Assembly: GCF_013374995.1 (NCBI RefSeq)
Contig: NZ_CP056030.1
Coordinates: 5,240,501 to 5,304,500 of the forward strand
Direction of reading: 5' to 3'
From: Pseudomonas eucalypticola
GTDB lineage: Bacteria > Pseudomonadota > Gammaproteobacteria > Pseudomonadales > Pseudomonadaceae
DNA: 64,000 bases
Shown: one piece after another, positions 53,620 through 62,612 of the stretch
How positions within the stretch are numbered: position 1 is the stretch's first letter
How the letters are laid out: every line of letters begins with the position of its first letter
The notes under the pieces: model-generated
Databases searched by the model: none
What the model saw: the letters and a program-made list of their open reading frames with translations, nothing else
Told to the model about the DNA's origin: nothing
Made by a program: the position numbers and the translations under genes

Positions 53620-55509
53620 ATGACTAAAAACCTGAGATTCAGCCACAAGATTCTCATCGCCGCCTCCCTGATCGTGATGGCGGCTTTTGCGCTGTTCACC
53701 CTGTACAACGATTACCTGCAGCGCAACGCCATTCGCCAGAACCTGGAGAGTTACCTCCACGAGATGGGCGACGTGACGTCCACCAACATCAGCGCATGGC
53801 TGGGCGGGCGCATCCTGCTGGTCCAGAACGTGGCGGAGAACATCCAGCTCAACCCGGACCCTGCCAATGTCTACCATGTGCTGGAACAGCCGACACTGCT
53901 CAACAACTTCCTGAACATCTACCTGGGCGACCCCGAAGGGCACTTCTACAACAAGCCGGTGACCACCATGCCGGCCGGTTATGACCCCCGCGTGCGTCCC
54001 TGGTACAAGAGCGGCCTGGCCACCAACGGTGCGTTCCTGACCGAACCCTATATCGACATGAGCACCGGCAAGCTGGTGATTTCCATCGTGCAGGCGGCCA
54101 ACAAGGGCACGACGAGCCTCGGCGTGGTAGGCGGTGACCTGAGCCTGGACACCATGGACAAGATCATCCGCTCGCTGGACTTCGGCGGCATGGGCCATGC
54201 CTTCCTGGTCAGTTCCGATGGCAAGATCCTGGTTCACCCCGACCGCGACCTGGTGATGAAAACCCTCCAGGACATGGCGCCGGGCGCCAATCTGGTGATC
54301 GACGACAAACTGCATGACGTGCAGATAGGCGGCCAGACCCGTATCGTCACCTTCGCCCAGGTCAAAGGCCTGCCATCGGTGAACTGGTACATCGGGCTCT
54401 CTGTGGACAGAGAGAAGGCCTACGCTGCCCTCAGCCAGTTCCGCACCTCGGCCATCATTGCTACCTTCGTCGCCGTGGCCATCATCATTGCCCTGCTCGG
54501 CATGCTGATACGCGTGCTGATGGGCCCGCTGAACACCATGATCCGCGCCATGGAAAACATCGCCGAGGGCGAAGGCGACCTGACCCGCCGCCTGCAAATC
54601 CACAGCCACGATGAATTCGGCCTGCTGGGCCGGGCGTTCAACCGTTTCGTTGAGCGTATCCATGGCTCGATTCGCGAAGTGTCTTCGGCCACCGAGCAGG
54701 TCAACGAAGTAGCCCTGCGCGTGGTGTCGGCCTCCAATTCGTCGATGCTCAACTCCGACGAACAGGCCAACCGCACCAACAGCGTGGCCGCAGCCATCAA
54801 CCAGCTGGGCGCCGCCGCCCAGGAAATCGCCCATAATGCCGCGCAGGCTTCGCAACAGGCCACCAGTGCCCGCCGCCTGGCTGAAGAAGGCCAGCAAGTG
54901 GTGGAGAACAGCATTCAGGCCATGAACCGCCTGTCGGACCTGATCAGTACCTCCAGCGGCCATATCGAGACCCTGAACAGCAAGACCGTGAACATCGGCC
55001 AGATTCTCGAAGTGATCACCAGCATCTCCCAGCAAACCAACCTGCTGGCGCTCAACGCGGCCATTGAAGCGGCCCGCGCCGGTGAGGCCGGCCGCGGCTT
55101 CGCGGTGGTGGCCGACGAAGTGCGCAACCTGGCCCACCGTACCCAGGAGTCGGCGCAGCAGGTGCAGAACATGATCGAAGAACTGCAGGTAGGCGCCCGC
55201 GCGTCGGTCAGCACCATGGGCGAAAGCCAGCGCCACAGCCAGGACAGCGTGTCGATCGCCAACCAGGCCGGTGAGCGCCTGGGCAGCGTCACCGTGCGTA
55301 TCGGCGAAATCGACGGCATGAACCAGTCGGTGGCCACCGCCACCGAGGAGCAGACCGCCGTGGTCGACTCGATCAACATGGACATCAACGAGATCAACAC
55401 CCTTAACCAGGAGGGTATCGAGAACCTGCAGTCGACCCTGCGCGCCTGCTCCGACCTGGAACAGCAGGCCTCGCGCCTCAAGCAATTGGTGGGCAGCTTC
55501 CGCATCTGA
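53620..55509 (+). CDS. mcpG: methyl-accepting chemotaxis protein with amino-acid-type dCache domain (McpG-like)
   Basis: This 629-residue chemoreceptor has helix 1 at about residues 10-30, a periplasmic dCache_1 domain, and helix 2 at about 283-303. A HAMP domain and the MCP signalling hairpin with [18 protein letters not shown] at its tip complete it. The sensor contains the amine-recognition pattern, YDPRVRPWY in one strand and the GGDLSLDTM aspartate later. This is the motif of amino-acid and GABA receptors. The sequence and place beside pit fit P. putida McpG, a GABA receptor, but the ligand is inferred. No CheW-binding pentapeptide tail is seen. A hairpin follows the gene. Confidence 0.88.
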   Translation: MTKNLRFSHKILIAASLIVMAAFALFTLYNDYLQRNAIRQNLESYLHEMGDVTSTNISAWLGGRILLVQNVAENIQLNPDPANVYHVLEQPTLLNNFLNIYLGDPEGHFYNKPVTTMPAGYDPRVRPWYKSGLATNGAFLTEPYIDMSTGKLVISIVQAANKGTTSLGVVGGDLSLDTMDKIIRSLDFGGMGHAFLVSSDGKILVHPDRDLVMKTLQDMAPGANLVIDDKLHDVQIGGQTRIVTFAQVKGLPSVNWYIGLSVDREKAYAALSQFRTSAIIATFVAVAIIIALLGMLIRVLMGPLNTMIRAMENIAEGEGDLTRRLQIHSHDEFGLLGRAFNRFVERIHGSIREVSSATEQVNEVALRVVSASNSSMLNSDEQANRTNSVAAAINQLGAAAQEIAHNAAQASQQATSARRLAEEGQQVVENSIQAMNRLSDLISTSSGHIETLNSKTVNIGQILEVITSISQQTNLLALNAAIEAARAGEAGRGFAVVADEVRNLAHRTQESAQQVQNMIEELQVGARASVSTMGESQRHSQDSVSIANQAGERLGSVTVRIGEIDGMNQSVATATEEQTAVVDSINMDINEINTLNQEGIENLQSTLRACSDLEQQASRLKQLVGSFRI

Positions 55510-55515
55510 GCCTGG

Positions 55516-55548
55516 CCAATCGCGCCCGCGCTTCACGGGCGCGATTGG
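55516..55548 (+). terminator. hairpin after the chemoreceptor gene
   Basis: A perfect 13-bp stem CCAATCGCGCCCG / CGGGCGCGATTGG with a 7-base loop begins 7 bp after the stop. No T run follows. Confidence 0.65.
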
Positions 55549-55611
55549 ATCGAACAACTGCCCCTGCCAGCGGTCAACCTAAGGGAATGACACTGCGCAG
55601 GGATACCGATC

Positions 55612-56724
55612 GTGCATATCGCTGACATCACCATGTTCTACGCCCCCGCCAGCGGTGGCGTGAGAACCTATCTTGATGCCAAACACCGGCGCCTGAAGGT
55701 GACACCCGGTGTACGCCACAGCCTCTTGATTCCCGGGCCGGCGCTGAACGAAGACAACGGCGTCTATCAGGTGCCTGCCCCCGCGCTGCCCTTTGGCAAC
55801 GGCTACCGCTTCCCGCTGCGCCTGGCGCCGTGGCGCAACGTGCTCAAAGACCTGCAGCCCGACCTCATCGAAGTGGGCGACCCTTACCTCACCGCCTGGG
55901 CTGCCCTGGATGCACGCCGGCAGTTGGACGTACCGGTGATCGGCTTTTATCACTCCGACCTGCCACTGCTGGTGAGCAACCGCATGGGCAACTGGTTCAC
56001 CCCCAATGTCGAAGCCTATGTCAGCAAGCTATACGGCAACTTTGACCGGGTGCTGGCGCCAAGCCAGGTCATGGCCGACAAGCTGTGCGGCCTGGGCGTC
56101 GGCAATGTGCATGTGCAGCGCCTTGGCGTTGACCTGGCCACGTTCAACCCCAGCCGGCGTGACCCAGGGCTGAAGGCCAACCTGGGCATTGGCGAGGACA
56201 CTCGGTTGCTGATTTTCGCCGGGCGGGGCTCGAAGGAGAAAAATTTGCCCGTGCTGCTGCAATGCATGAAGCGCCTGGGCCCCAAATACCACTTGTTGCT
56301 GGTGGGTTCGCACATGCCGGCCAATGTGCCGCGCAATGTCAGCGTGTACGAGCAGTTCCGCCCGGCCCATGAACTGGCCCGCTTGCTGGCCAGCGCCGAC
56401 GCTTTGCTGCACGCTGGCGACCAGGAAACCTTCGGCCTGGTGATCCTGGAGGCCATGGCCAGCGGCATTCCGGTGGTAGCGGTGAATGCCGGCGCTTTCA
56501 GCGAAATCGTCCACCCCGACTGCGGCTTGCTGTGCCGCCCCAATGATCCCATGGCCATGGCCGACGCCGTGCGCGAGCTTTTCACCCAGGGCCCCACCGA
56601 CCTTGGCAGCCGCGCCCGCCGGCATGCCGAACGCCATTACGCCTGGGACACAGTGGTGACCGGCCTGTTGGAACACTATCGCGCGGTGCTCGGCACCGCT
56701 CATGAGGTGGCACGCCATGGCTGA
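55612..56724 (+). CDS. GT4-family glycosyltransferase
   Basis: This 370-residue GT-B fold glycosyltransferase (Glycos_transf_1) has a nucleotide-sugar site EX7E, E-TFGLVIL-E in DQETFGLVILEAMASGIPVV near residue 275. A VLAPSQVMADKL hinge region and an LIFAGRGSKEKNLPVL strand lie in the second domain. Cytoplasmic or membrane-associated mannosyl- or glucosyltransferases acting on lipids look like this. It starts with GTG after AGGGA. It leads an operon: the deacetylase gene overlaps its end by 8 bp. The acceptor is unknown, but the membrane partners point to a glycolipid or lipid-linked sugar. Confidence 0.88.
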   Translation: MHIADITMFYAPASGGVRTYLDAKHRRLKVTPGVRHSLLIPGPALNEDNGVYQVPAPALPFGNGYRFPLRLAPWRNVLKDLQPDLIEVGDPYLTAWAALDARRQLDVPVIGFYHSDLPLLVSNRMGNWFTPNVEAYVSKLYGNFDRVLAPSQVMADKLCGLGVGNVHVQRLGVDLATFNPSRRDPGLKANLGIGEDTRLLIFAGRGSKEKNLPVLLQCMKRLGPKYHLLLVGSHMPANVPRNVSVYEQFRPAHELARLLASADALLHAGDQETFGLVILEAMASGIPVVAVNAGAFSEIVHPDCGLLCRPNDPMAMADAVRELFTQGPTDLGSRARRHAERHYAWDTVVTGLLEHYRAVLGTAHEVARHG

Positions 56725-57472
56725 AGTGATGCTGGTACTGCATGATGTTTCCCCACAGAGCTGGGAAGACTACAAACCCTTTGTCGATGCCGTCGATGCC
56801 TTGGGCGATGTGCCCATGACCTTGCTGGTGGTGCCTGATTTCCACCACCACAACCATGTGCACAACTTCCCGGCCTTCAGACGCATGATGGACATGCGCC
56901 TGGCCCGTGGCGACGAACTGGCCCTGCACGGTTTTTATCACGCCGATGATGGCCCGATGCCCCATACCCCGCGGGACTACTTCATGCGCCGGGTGTACAC
57001 CTGGGAGGGTGAGTTCTATGGGCTGTCGGAGGCCGACGCATTGGTCCGCCTGGAGGCTGGCCTTGAGGTGTTCGCCCGCAATGACTGGCCCGTGCAAGGC
57101 TTCGTCGCCCCCGCCTGGCTGATGAGCGAGGGCACCCGCCAGGCATTGAAGCGCCTTCCCCTGGCCTATACCAGCGACCCTCAGCACCTGTACCGCCTGC
57201 CGGATTTCACCCAGGTGTCGGCACCTGGGCTGGTATGGAGTGCGCGCAGCGCCTGGCGTCGCGGGCTGTCGAAGGTCATCAGCGACTGGCGTCAGCAGCA
57301 ATGGCAGCAGGCGCCGTGCATACGCCTGGGGTTGCACCCGGTGGACATGCGCCATGACTATTCCCGCGAATACTGGTTGCACACCCTCACTCGCTTGCTG
57401 GAGCAAGGCCGAGCGCCCATGACCAAGTTCGCCTGGCTGCAACGTCAGGCGCAACAGCGCCAGGCGGCATGA
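56717..57472 (+). CDS. DUF2334 polysaccharide deacetylase-like protein
   Basis: This 251-residue protein has a NodB-like fold of the DUF2334 type. LVLHDVSPQSW at the start provides the Asp and His of a deacetylase site. FHHHNHVHNFPAF and ELALHGFYH give the other metal-binding histidines, and GFVAPAWLMS follows. There is no signal peptide, so it acts in the cytoplasm or on a cytoplasmic face. GAGGTGG six bases upstream sets the ATG at 56717. It overlaps both neighbours (8 bp and 4 bp), so it is tightly coupled to the glycosyltransferase and the YbhN-like protein. Confidence 0.85.
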   Translation: MAEVMLVLHDVSPQSWEDYKPFVDAVDALGDVPMTLLVVPDFHHHNHVHNFPAFRRMMDMRLARGDELALHGFYHADDGPMPHTPRDYFMRRVYTWEGEFYGLSEADALVRLEAGLEVFARNDWPVQGFVAPAWLMSEGTRQALKRLPLAYTSDPQHLYRLPDFTQVSAPGLVWSARSAWRRGLSKVISDWRQQQWQQAPCIRLGLHPVDMRHDYSREYWLHTLTRLLEQGRAPMTKFAWLQRQAQQRQAA

Positions 57473-58458
57473 AGCGCTGGTTCTGGCTAGCAGCCGCGCT
57501 GCTGCTGGCGGTGCTGATCCCCCTGTGGTTGGGGGGCAGCGAGATGCTCGGCCAGTTGCAACGCTTTCCCGCCACTGTGTGGCTGGCCATGTTCGCCATG
57601 ATCGGCCTGTGCTGGTGTATCAATGCCTTGCGCCTGAGGCTGCTGTTGGGCGCCATGGCCAGCCGGCTCAGCGGGCGGCGGTGCCTGGGTACCGTGATGG
57701 CCACGGAGTTCGCCATCTGCGCCACGCCCGGCGGCAGCGGTGGCCCACTGACCCTGCTGGCGCTGCTGGGTCGCCATGGGGTCAGGCCGGCACGCGCCAG
57801 CGCGGTGTTCGCCATGGACCAGTTGAGCGACCTGGCGTTCTTTCTATGCGCGTTGGGCGGGATATTTTTCTACGCACTGTTTCATCACCTCAACCATAGC
57901 CTGCAATGGTTGCTGACCCTCAGCGCTCTGTTGATGCTCGGCGGGCTGGCACTGGGAATGGCCGTAGTGCGGTGGCATCGGCAGGTGCTGCGTTGCAATG
58001 GTCGGTTGCTGCGGTTGCTGGGGGTCAGCGCTGGCAAACGGCGACGCTGGGCACGCAAACTGCTGCACTTTCTCGAAGCCTTCAGCGATGCGTTCAAGCT
58101 GCCATGGCCAACGCTGGTCAAAGTGTTCGGCCTGACCTGCCTGCATTGGGCCATACGTTACAGTGTGCTCTACCTGGCGCTGCGGGGATTGGGCGCGCAG
58201 GTGGATTGGGCATGGACATTCCTGATCCAGATGCTGTCGCTCAGTGCCGGGCAATTCAGCCTGCTGCCGGGTGGCGCGGGGGCGGCGGAGTTGACCTCGG
58301 CGGCGCTGTTGGCACCCATGGTGGGTAAATCCACGGCAGCCGCGGCGATTCTGATCTGGCGGGTGGTGACGTATTACTTCTATCTACTGGCCGGTGGGCC
58401 AGTATTCGTGCTGATGCTGGGCCGGCCGTTGCTGCACAAGCTCAAGGGCGCCCTGTAG
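57469..58458 (+). CDS. YbhN/LPG_synthase_TM-like integral membrane protein
   Basis: This 329-residue protein has about eight membrane helices of the family named after the membrane half of lysylphosphatidylglycerol synthase (UPF0104, AglD-like). Family landmarks are ICATPGGSGGPLTLLALL near residue 83 and FSLLPGGAGAAELTS near 263. Members are thought to move or flip lipids, and MprF uses this domain as a flippase. Its start overlaps the deacetylase stop by 4 bp. The chain has no soluble synthase domain, so lysine transfer is not expected. Confidence 0.87.
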   Translation: MKRWFWLAAALLLAVLIPLWLGGSEMLGQLQRFPATVWLAMFAMIGLCWCINALRLRLLLGAMASRLSGRRCLGTVMATEFAICATPGGSGGPLTLLALLGRHGVRPARASAVFAMDQLSDLAFFLCALGGIFFYALFHHLNHSLQWLLTLSALLMLGGLALGMAVVRWHRQVLRCNGRLLRLLGVSAGKRRRWARKLLHFLEAFSDAFKLPWPTLVKVFGLTCLHWAIRYSVLYLALRGLGAQVDWAWTFLIQMLSLSAGQFSLLPGGAGAAELTSAALLAPMVGKSTAAAAILIWRVVTYYFYLLAGGPVFVLMLGRPLLHKLKGAL

Positions 58459-58462
58459 CCCA

Positions 58463-58633
58463 TCATTCCAGAGCGTCGCCCTCCTGCGGATGGGTTTCTT
58501 CCCACAACTGCTCAGCCCCGGGAAAATCCGTCCCATCCTCGTCGCTCAGTGCCTGCGGGTCATATCGGCTCAGGCAGCCCTCGCCCACCGTGGGCGGCGG
58601 GGTGGCGGCGGCCTTGTCGCGTGGATCGCTCAT
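58463..58633 (-). CDS. 56-residue acidic hypothetical protein
   Basis: This short frame is easily missed. It encodes 56 acidic, proline-rich residues (MSDPRDKAAATPPPTVGEGC at the start, ending THPQEGDALE) with no membrane segment. It begins 18 bp after the purU stop on the same strand and has GGAG nine bases before the ATG. It ends 4 bp past the convergent YbhN-like gene. The codon pattern is good. The function is unknown; the short gap suggests co-transcription with purU. Confidence 0.6.
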   Translation of the reverse strand: MSDPRDKAAATPPPTVGEGCLSRYDPQALSDEDGTDFPGAEQLWEETHPQEGDALE

Positions 58634-58651
58634 CGCCCGCCGCTCCGTGGG

Positions 58652-59503
58652 TCAGTTGAACACAACCGTCTTGTTACCGTGCACCAGCACGCGGTCTTCC
58701 AGGTGATAGCGCAAACCGCGCGCCAACACCATTTTTTCCACGTCACGGCCGAAGCGCACCATGTCTTCGATGCTGTCGCTGTGGCTCACGCGCACCACAT
58801 CCTGTTCAATGATAGGCCCGGCATCGAGCTCTTCGGTGACGTAGTGACAGGTGGCACCGATCAGCTTGACGCCGCGCATGGAGGCCTGGTGGTACGGCTT
58901 GGCACCTACGAACGAAGGCAGGAAGCTGTGGTGGATGTTGATGACCTTGCCGGCGTACGCCTGGCAGATCTGCGGCGGCAGGATCTGCATGTAGCGCGCC
59001 AGCACCACCACATCAGCCTGATGCTGGTCGACCAGGCGCGAGACTTCGGCGAAGGCCGGTTGCTTGTCCTTCGGGTCGACCGGTACGTGGAAGTACGGGA
59101 TGCCGTGCCACTCCACCATGCTGCGCAGGTCGTCGTGGTTGGAGATCACGCAAGCGATCTCGCAGTCCAGTTCATCGCTGTGCCAGCGGTGCAACAGGTC
59201 GGCCAGGCAATGGGACTCGCGACTGGCCATCAGCACCACGCGCTTTTTCTGTTCGGTGTCGGTAATACGCCACACCATGGAGAACTCTTCGGCGATCGGC
59301 GCGAACGCCTCGCGAAATGCCTCGATACCAAATGGCAGGGTGTCAGCGCGTATTTCATGGCGCATGAAGAACCAGCCGCTCTGGTCATCGGAGTGGTGAC
59401 TGGCCTCATTGATCCAGCCGTTATGGGAAGCCAGGAAATGACTGACTTTGGCAACAATGCCAACGCGGTCCGGGCAAGCGATAACCAGCCGAAAAGTGCG
59501 CAT
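58652..59503 (-). CDS. purU: formyltetrahydrofolate deformylase
   Basis: PurU hydrolyses 10-formyltetrahydrofolate to formate and tetrahydrofolate, balancing one-carbon units. The 283-residue protein has an N-terminal ACT domain (LVIACPDRVGIVAKVSHFL, residues 4-22) and a formyltransferase-like catalytic domain. The latter has the essential Asn-His-Asp set in VINIHHSFLPSFVGA and LDAGPIIEQD. The ATG at 59503 gives MRTFRLVIACPDRVG with GGAG upstream. It is divergent from mvaT. Confidence 0.96.
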   Translation of the reverse strand: MRTFRLVIACPDRVGIVAKVSHFLASHNGWINEASHHSDDQSGWFFMRHEIRADTLPFGIEAFREAFAPIAEEFSMVWRITDTEQKKRVVLMASRESHCLADLLHRWHSDELDCEIACVISNHDDLRSMVEWHGIPYFHVPVDPKDKQPAFAEVSRLVDQHQADVVVLARYMQILPPQICQAYAGKVINIHHSFLPSFVGAKPYHQASMRGVKLIGATCHYVTEELDAGPIIEQDVVRVSHSDSIEDMVRFGRDVEKMVLARGLRYHLEDRVLVHGNKTVVFN

Positions 59504-59828
59504 GTGGGAAAACTCCAAGACTTCGCAAAGGCCGCTATTCTAGCGGTTGTTCAGCAAAACTGCAGTATTCCTTGCGCCCGCCCCGCCCCCGGTTACAAAT
59601 CCCCACCCTGATCAGGGGTAATGACTGGAGGCTACTGCGCACCACTGTGCATTATCCGCGACAGGGAAACTGCCCTGACGGTTCAAACTTAACAGCGCCA
59701 ACGGGCGTCTCGATTAAATTAACGTCATTTGCTCGGAGGAAGGCGGTTTAATGTTTACTTGAACAACCGCTATGACTATTATTGAGTCAACTGTATCCCT
59801 GACACACCGCATTCATAAGGTCCCGCAC
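59504..59828. promoter_or_regulatory. divergent promoter region of purU and mvaT
   Basis: No gene is seen in these 325 bp. A perfect 12-bp palindrome CCCTGATCAGGG lies at 59606-59617. The half nearer mvaT is AT-rich (59700-59790), as expected for a gene of an H-NS-like protein that may bind its own promoter. Promoter elements cannot be fixed. Confidence 0.4.
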
Positions 59829-60209
59829 ATGTCCCTGATCAACGAATACCGCGCCACAGAAGAAGCCATCAAAGAACTGCAAGCGCGTTTGAAGAACCTG
59901 TCGCAAGACGACAAACTGCAAACCGAGCTGGAATTCGAAGGCAAACTGCGCGCCCTGATGGGTGAATACCAGAAATCCCTGCGTGATATCATTGCGCTGC
60001 TGGACCCTGAAGCCAAGCTGAACAAAGCCCCACGCGGCGCTGCAGTAAAAACCACCGGCACCAAGCGTGCTCGTAAAGTTAAGCAGTACAAAAACCCGCA
60101 CAACGGTGAAGTCATCGAAACCAAAGGTGGCAACCACAAGACCCTGAAAGAGTGGAAAGCCAAGTGGGGCGGCAGCGAGGTTGAAGGCTGGGCAACTCTG
60201 CTGGGCTAA
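59829..60209 (+). CDS. mvaT: MvaT-family (H-NS-like) nucleoid protein
   Basis: MvaT proteins bind AT-rich DNA and silence foreign or stress genes in Pseudomonas; the P. putida homologue is also called TurA. The 126-residue protein has the N-terminal coiled-coil oligomerisation region (MSLINEYRATEEAIKELQAR and on to about residue 60). The C-terminal DNA-binding domain contains the minor-groove motif KGGNHKTLKEWK (near residue 100). The ATG at 59829 follows AAGGT; earlier in-frame codons are not family-like. A terminator follows. Confidence 0.95.
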   Translation: MSLINEYRATEEAIKELQARLKNLSQDDKLQTELEFEGKLRALMGEYQKSLRDIIALLDPEAKLNKAPRGAAVKTTGTKRARKVKQYKNPHNGEVIETKGGNHKTLKEWKAKWGGSEVEGWATLLG

Positions 60210-60241
60210 TTGATCGGCCGCGGCCGTTTCAACCCATCAAG

Positions 60242-60272
60242 AAAAACGCCGGCGTGATGCCGGTGTTTTTTT
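60242..60272. terminator. intrinsic terminator after mvaT
   Basis: AAACGCCGGC and GCCGGTGTTT pair across a short loop and are followed by seven T residues. A runs on the left side allow it to serve the convergent sbcB as well. Confidence 0.88.
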
Positions 60273-60289
60273 ATGCCTGCACCGCTGGT

Positions 60290-61720
60290 TTATAAACCCA
60301 GCCGCTCGCGCAACTGCTGGACATAGCCCTGCCACTGCGCCAGTACCTGCAGTTGCGCGGCCGTCGCATTGGCCTGCCAGGGCTGCAACGCCTCTGCGAA
60401 GCCCGCCAGCGTGTTCGGCGCGCCCCAGGCCGGGTCAGTCAAACGCTGCTGGCAAAAGTGCAGCCAGGCGCCCCGTTCCTCGGCGTTCAACGTATCCGGA
60501 AAGTTACGTGCACGGTAACGAAACAATAACTCGGGCAAACGCTCGTCATCGAACATCCAGGTCTGCGTCGCCAACTGTTGTGGGTCCAGGGTGCGAACCT
60601 GCTCACACAATCGACGGTCGCGGTCGCCGATAAAGCCACCGTATAACTGTTGTTCAGGGTCCTCCACCTCGGTAAACCCCTCTTCGGCGTAGAGCGCCGG
60701 TAATTTATCCTCCCATAGCGGCTGAGCCTCGATCAGCTGCTGGGCACGCTGCAGATAAAGATTCATGTCCAACTGTAAACGCTGGCGATCCTCGTCACGC
60801 ACTACACCCAACGGGGCAAGCACCGGACAGCGGTTCACGTGAATGAGCTTCAACGGTACCGGTAACACTCCAGCGGCCAACTCGTCTCGGCGGCTATACA
60901 GCTGCTGGCGCAACACTTCTGCATCTTCGTCCAGCAATGCCTGAGGGTCGAGATGAAGGTCGCACACAATCAGCGCATTTCGATTGCGCGGGTGCCAGGC
61001 CAACGGCAATACCACCCCCAGGTAATTGCGCTCGGCGGAAAAGCGCCCGGAGATATGCACCAGCGGTTGCAATAAGCGGATCTGGTCCATAACTTTTTGC
61101 TTGCTTCTAGACTGGTATAGCCAGTTATACAACTTGGGCTGGCGCTCACGAATCAGCCGCGCAAGGGCAATGGTCGCGCGCACGTCCGACAATGCGTCGT
61201 GTGCCTGGCCATGGTCAATGCCATTGGCCGCCGTCAGCAACTCCAATTTCATGCTGACCCGGCCATCCACCTGGGGCCAGACAATGCCGTCAGGGCGCAG
61301 GGCGTAGGCAGCGCGTACCACGTCAATCAGGTCCCAGCGGCTGTTGCCACCCTGCCACTCGCGGGCATAGGGGTCGAAAAAGTTGCGGTACAGGCTGTAG
61401 CGCGTGACTTCATCGTCGAACCGCAAGGTGTTGTAGCCGGCGCTGCAGGTGTTGGGCCGCGCCATCTGGGCGTTCACCCGGGTCATGAACTCGGCTTCGC
61501 ACAGGCCACGTTCGGCCAGGCGCTGGGGGGTGATGCCGGTGATGACGCAGGCTGCGGGGTGCGGCAGGATATCGTCGCTGGGCTGGCAATACAGGTTGAT
61601 CGGCGCTTCGATTTCATTGAGGTTGGCATCGGTACGAATGCCGGCGACCTGCAACGCGCGGTCATTGCGCGGGTTGATGCCGGTGGTTTCGTAGTCGTAC
61701 CAGAAAATGCTGGAAGTCAC
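60290..61720 (-). CDS. sbcB: exodeoxyribonuclease I
   Basis: Exonuclease I digests single-stranded DNA 3' to 5' and acts in recombination and mismatch repair. The 476-residue protein is the length of E. coli SbcB (475). The DEDD exonuclease domain starts SSIFWYDYETTGINPRNDRA, with first acids Asp and Glu. Its third and fourth acids are in HDALSDVRAT. SH3-like and helical domains follow. The start is a GTG at 61720 with AGGA seven bases upstream, which removes an unrelated 37-residue extension. Confidence 0.95.
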   Translation of the reverse strand: MTSSIFWYDYETTGINPRNDRALQVAGIRTDANLNEIEAPINLYCQPSDDILPHPAACVITGITPQRLAERGLCEAEFMTRVNAQMARPNTCSAGYNTLRFDDEVTRYSLYRNFFDPYAREWQGGNSRWDLIDVVRAAYALRPDGIVWPQVDGRVSMKLELLTAANGIDHGQAHDALSDVRATIALARLIRERQPKLYNWLYQSRSKQKVMDQIRLLQPLVHISGRFSAERNYLGVVLPLAWHPRNRNALIVCDLHLDPQALLDEDAEVLRQQLYSRRDELAAGVLPVPLKLIHVNRCPVLAPLGVVRDEDRQRLQLDMNLYLQRAQQLIEAQPLWEDKLPALYAEEGFTEVEDPEQQLYGGFIGDRDRRLCEQVRTLDPQQLATQTWMFDDERLPELLFRYRARNFPDTLNAEERGAWLHFCQQRLTDPAWGAPNTLAGFAEALQPWQANATAAQLQVLAQWQGYVQQLRERLGL

Positions 61721-61886
61721 GGGGTGGTCCTGTATGCAAAGTCGGCAAAGTCTAGGCGTTGTAGCCTGCCAGGACCAGCAATGAGCCGCGCCGAAAGCCG
61801 CTATATTAATGTCAGGTTGCTTCAAGGCCACCGGGTGGCTAGGATCGGCTGACCGCTTCTATCTTCCAGCCCCAACCAAGGCATCC

Positions 61887-62612
61887 ATGCCCCAGATTTC
61901 AGCGACGCGACGGAATGCAGTGCTGGTCCCGCCAGTGGACACCCGCTACCAGATCGAAACCCCCGAAGGCATCGACCTGAACCTGCGCCCCGCAGGGCTG
62001 GTGGTACGCAGCCTGGCCTTCGCTATCGACCTTGGCCTGCGTGGGCTGCTGCTGGGCGGTCTGTTCATGCTGCTGGTATGGCTGGGCCGCCTGGGTATGG
62101 GCCTGGCGGCGATTCTGCTGTTTCTGGTGAACTGGTGGTATATGGTGCTGTTCGAGGTGCTGAACCAGGGCCGTTCCCCCGGCAAACAGCTCATGGGCCT
62201 GCGCGTGGTGGCCGACGACGGCACCCCGGTGGGCTGGTCAGCGTCGCTGTTGCGCAACCTGCTGCGCTTCGCCGACATGCTGCCTTTCGGTTATTGCCTT
62301 GGCGCCATCAGTTGCCTGCAACATCCCGGGTTCAAACGCCTGGGCGACCTGGCCGCAGGCACCCTGGTGGTGTACCGCGACATGCCGCACCCGCGCCCAA
62401 GGCTGCCAGCGGCCGAACCCATTACCCCACCCTTTGCCCTGACGCTGGTGGAACAGCGCGCCCTGTTGAGCCTGGCCGAACGCCAGGACGAACTGTCAGC
62501 CGAGCGCGTGGCCGAGCTGGCCGGCATCGCCGCACCCGCACTCGGGGTAACCCCTGCCATGGCCATGGCGCGCATCAACGGCATCGCCCGCGGGCTGCTG
62601 GGGCCGACATGA
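61887..62612 (+). CDS. RDD-family membrane protein
   Basis: This 241-residue protein has an RDD domain: three helices between residues 40 and 155, starting LVVRSLAFAIDLGLRGLLLG. The conserved NQGRSPGKQLMGLRVV loop and RLGDLAAGTLVVYRD are present. A cytoplasmic tail of about 75 residues follows. RDD proteins are linked to ion exchange or envelope functions, but the role of this one is unknown. The next gene starts inside its stop (ATGA), forming the first step of an operon of membrane proteins that continues past the window. Confidence 0.87.
   Translation: MPQISATRRNAVLVPPVDTRYQIETPEGIDLNLRPAGLVVRSLAFAIDLGLRGLLLGGLFMLLVWLGRLGMGLAAILLFLVNWWYMVLFEVLNQGRSPGKQLMGLRVVADDGTPVGWSASLLRNLLRFADMLPFGYCLGAISCLQHPGFKRLGDLAAGTLVVYRDMPHPRPRLPAAEPITPPFALTLVEQRALLSLAERQDELSAERVAELAGIAAPALGVTPAMAMARINGIARGLLGPT

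Noticed and set aside
53554..55557. 667-codon minus-strand frame opposite the chemoreceptor gene
   Set aside because: Antisense of the chemoreceptor, His/Gly-rich and without a start signal.
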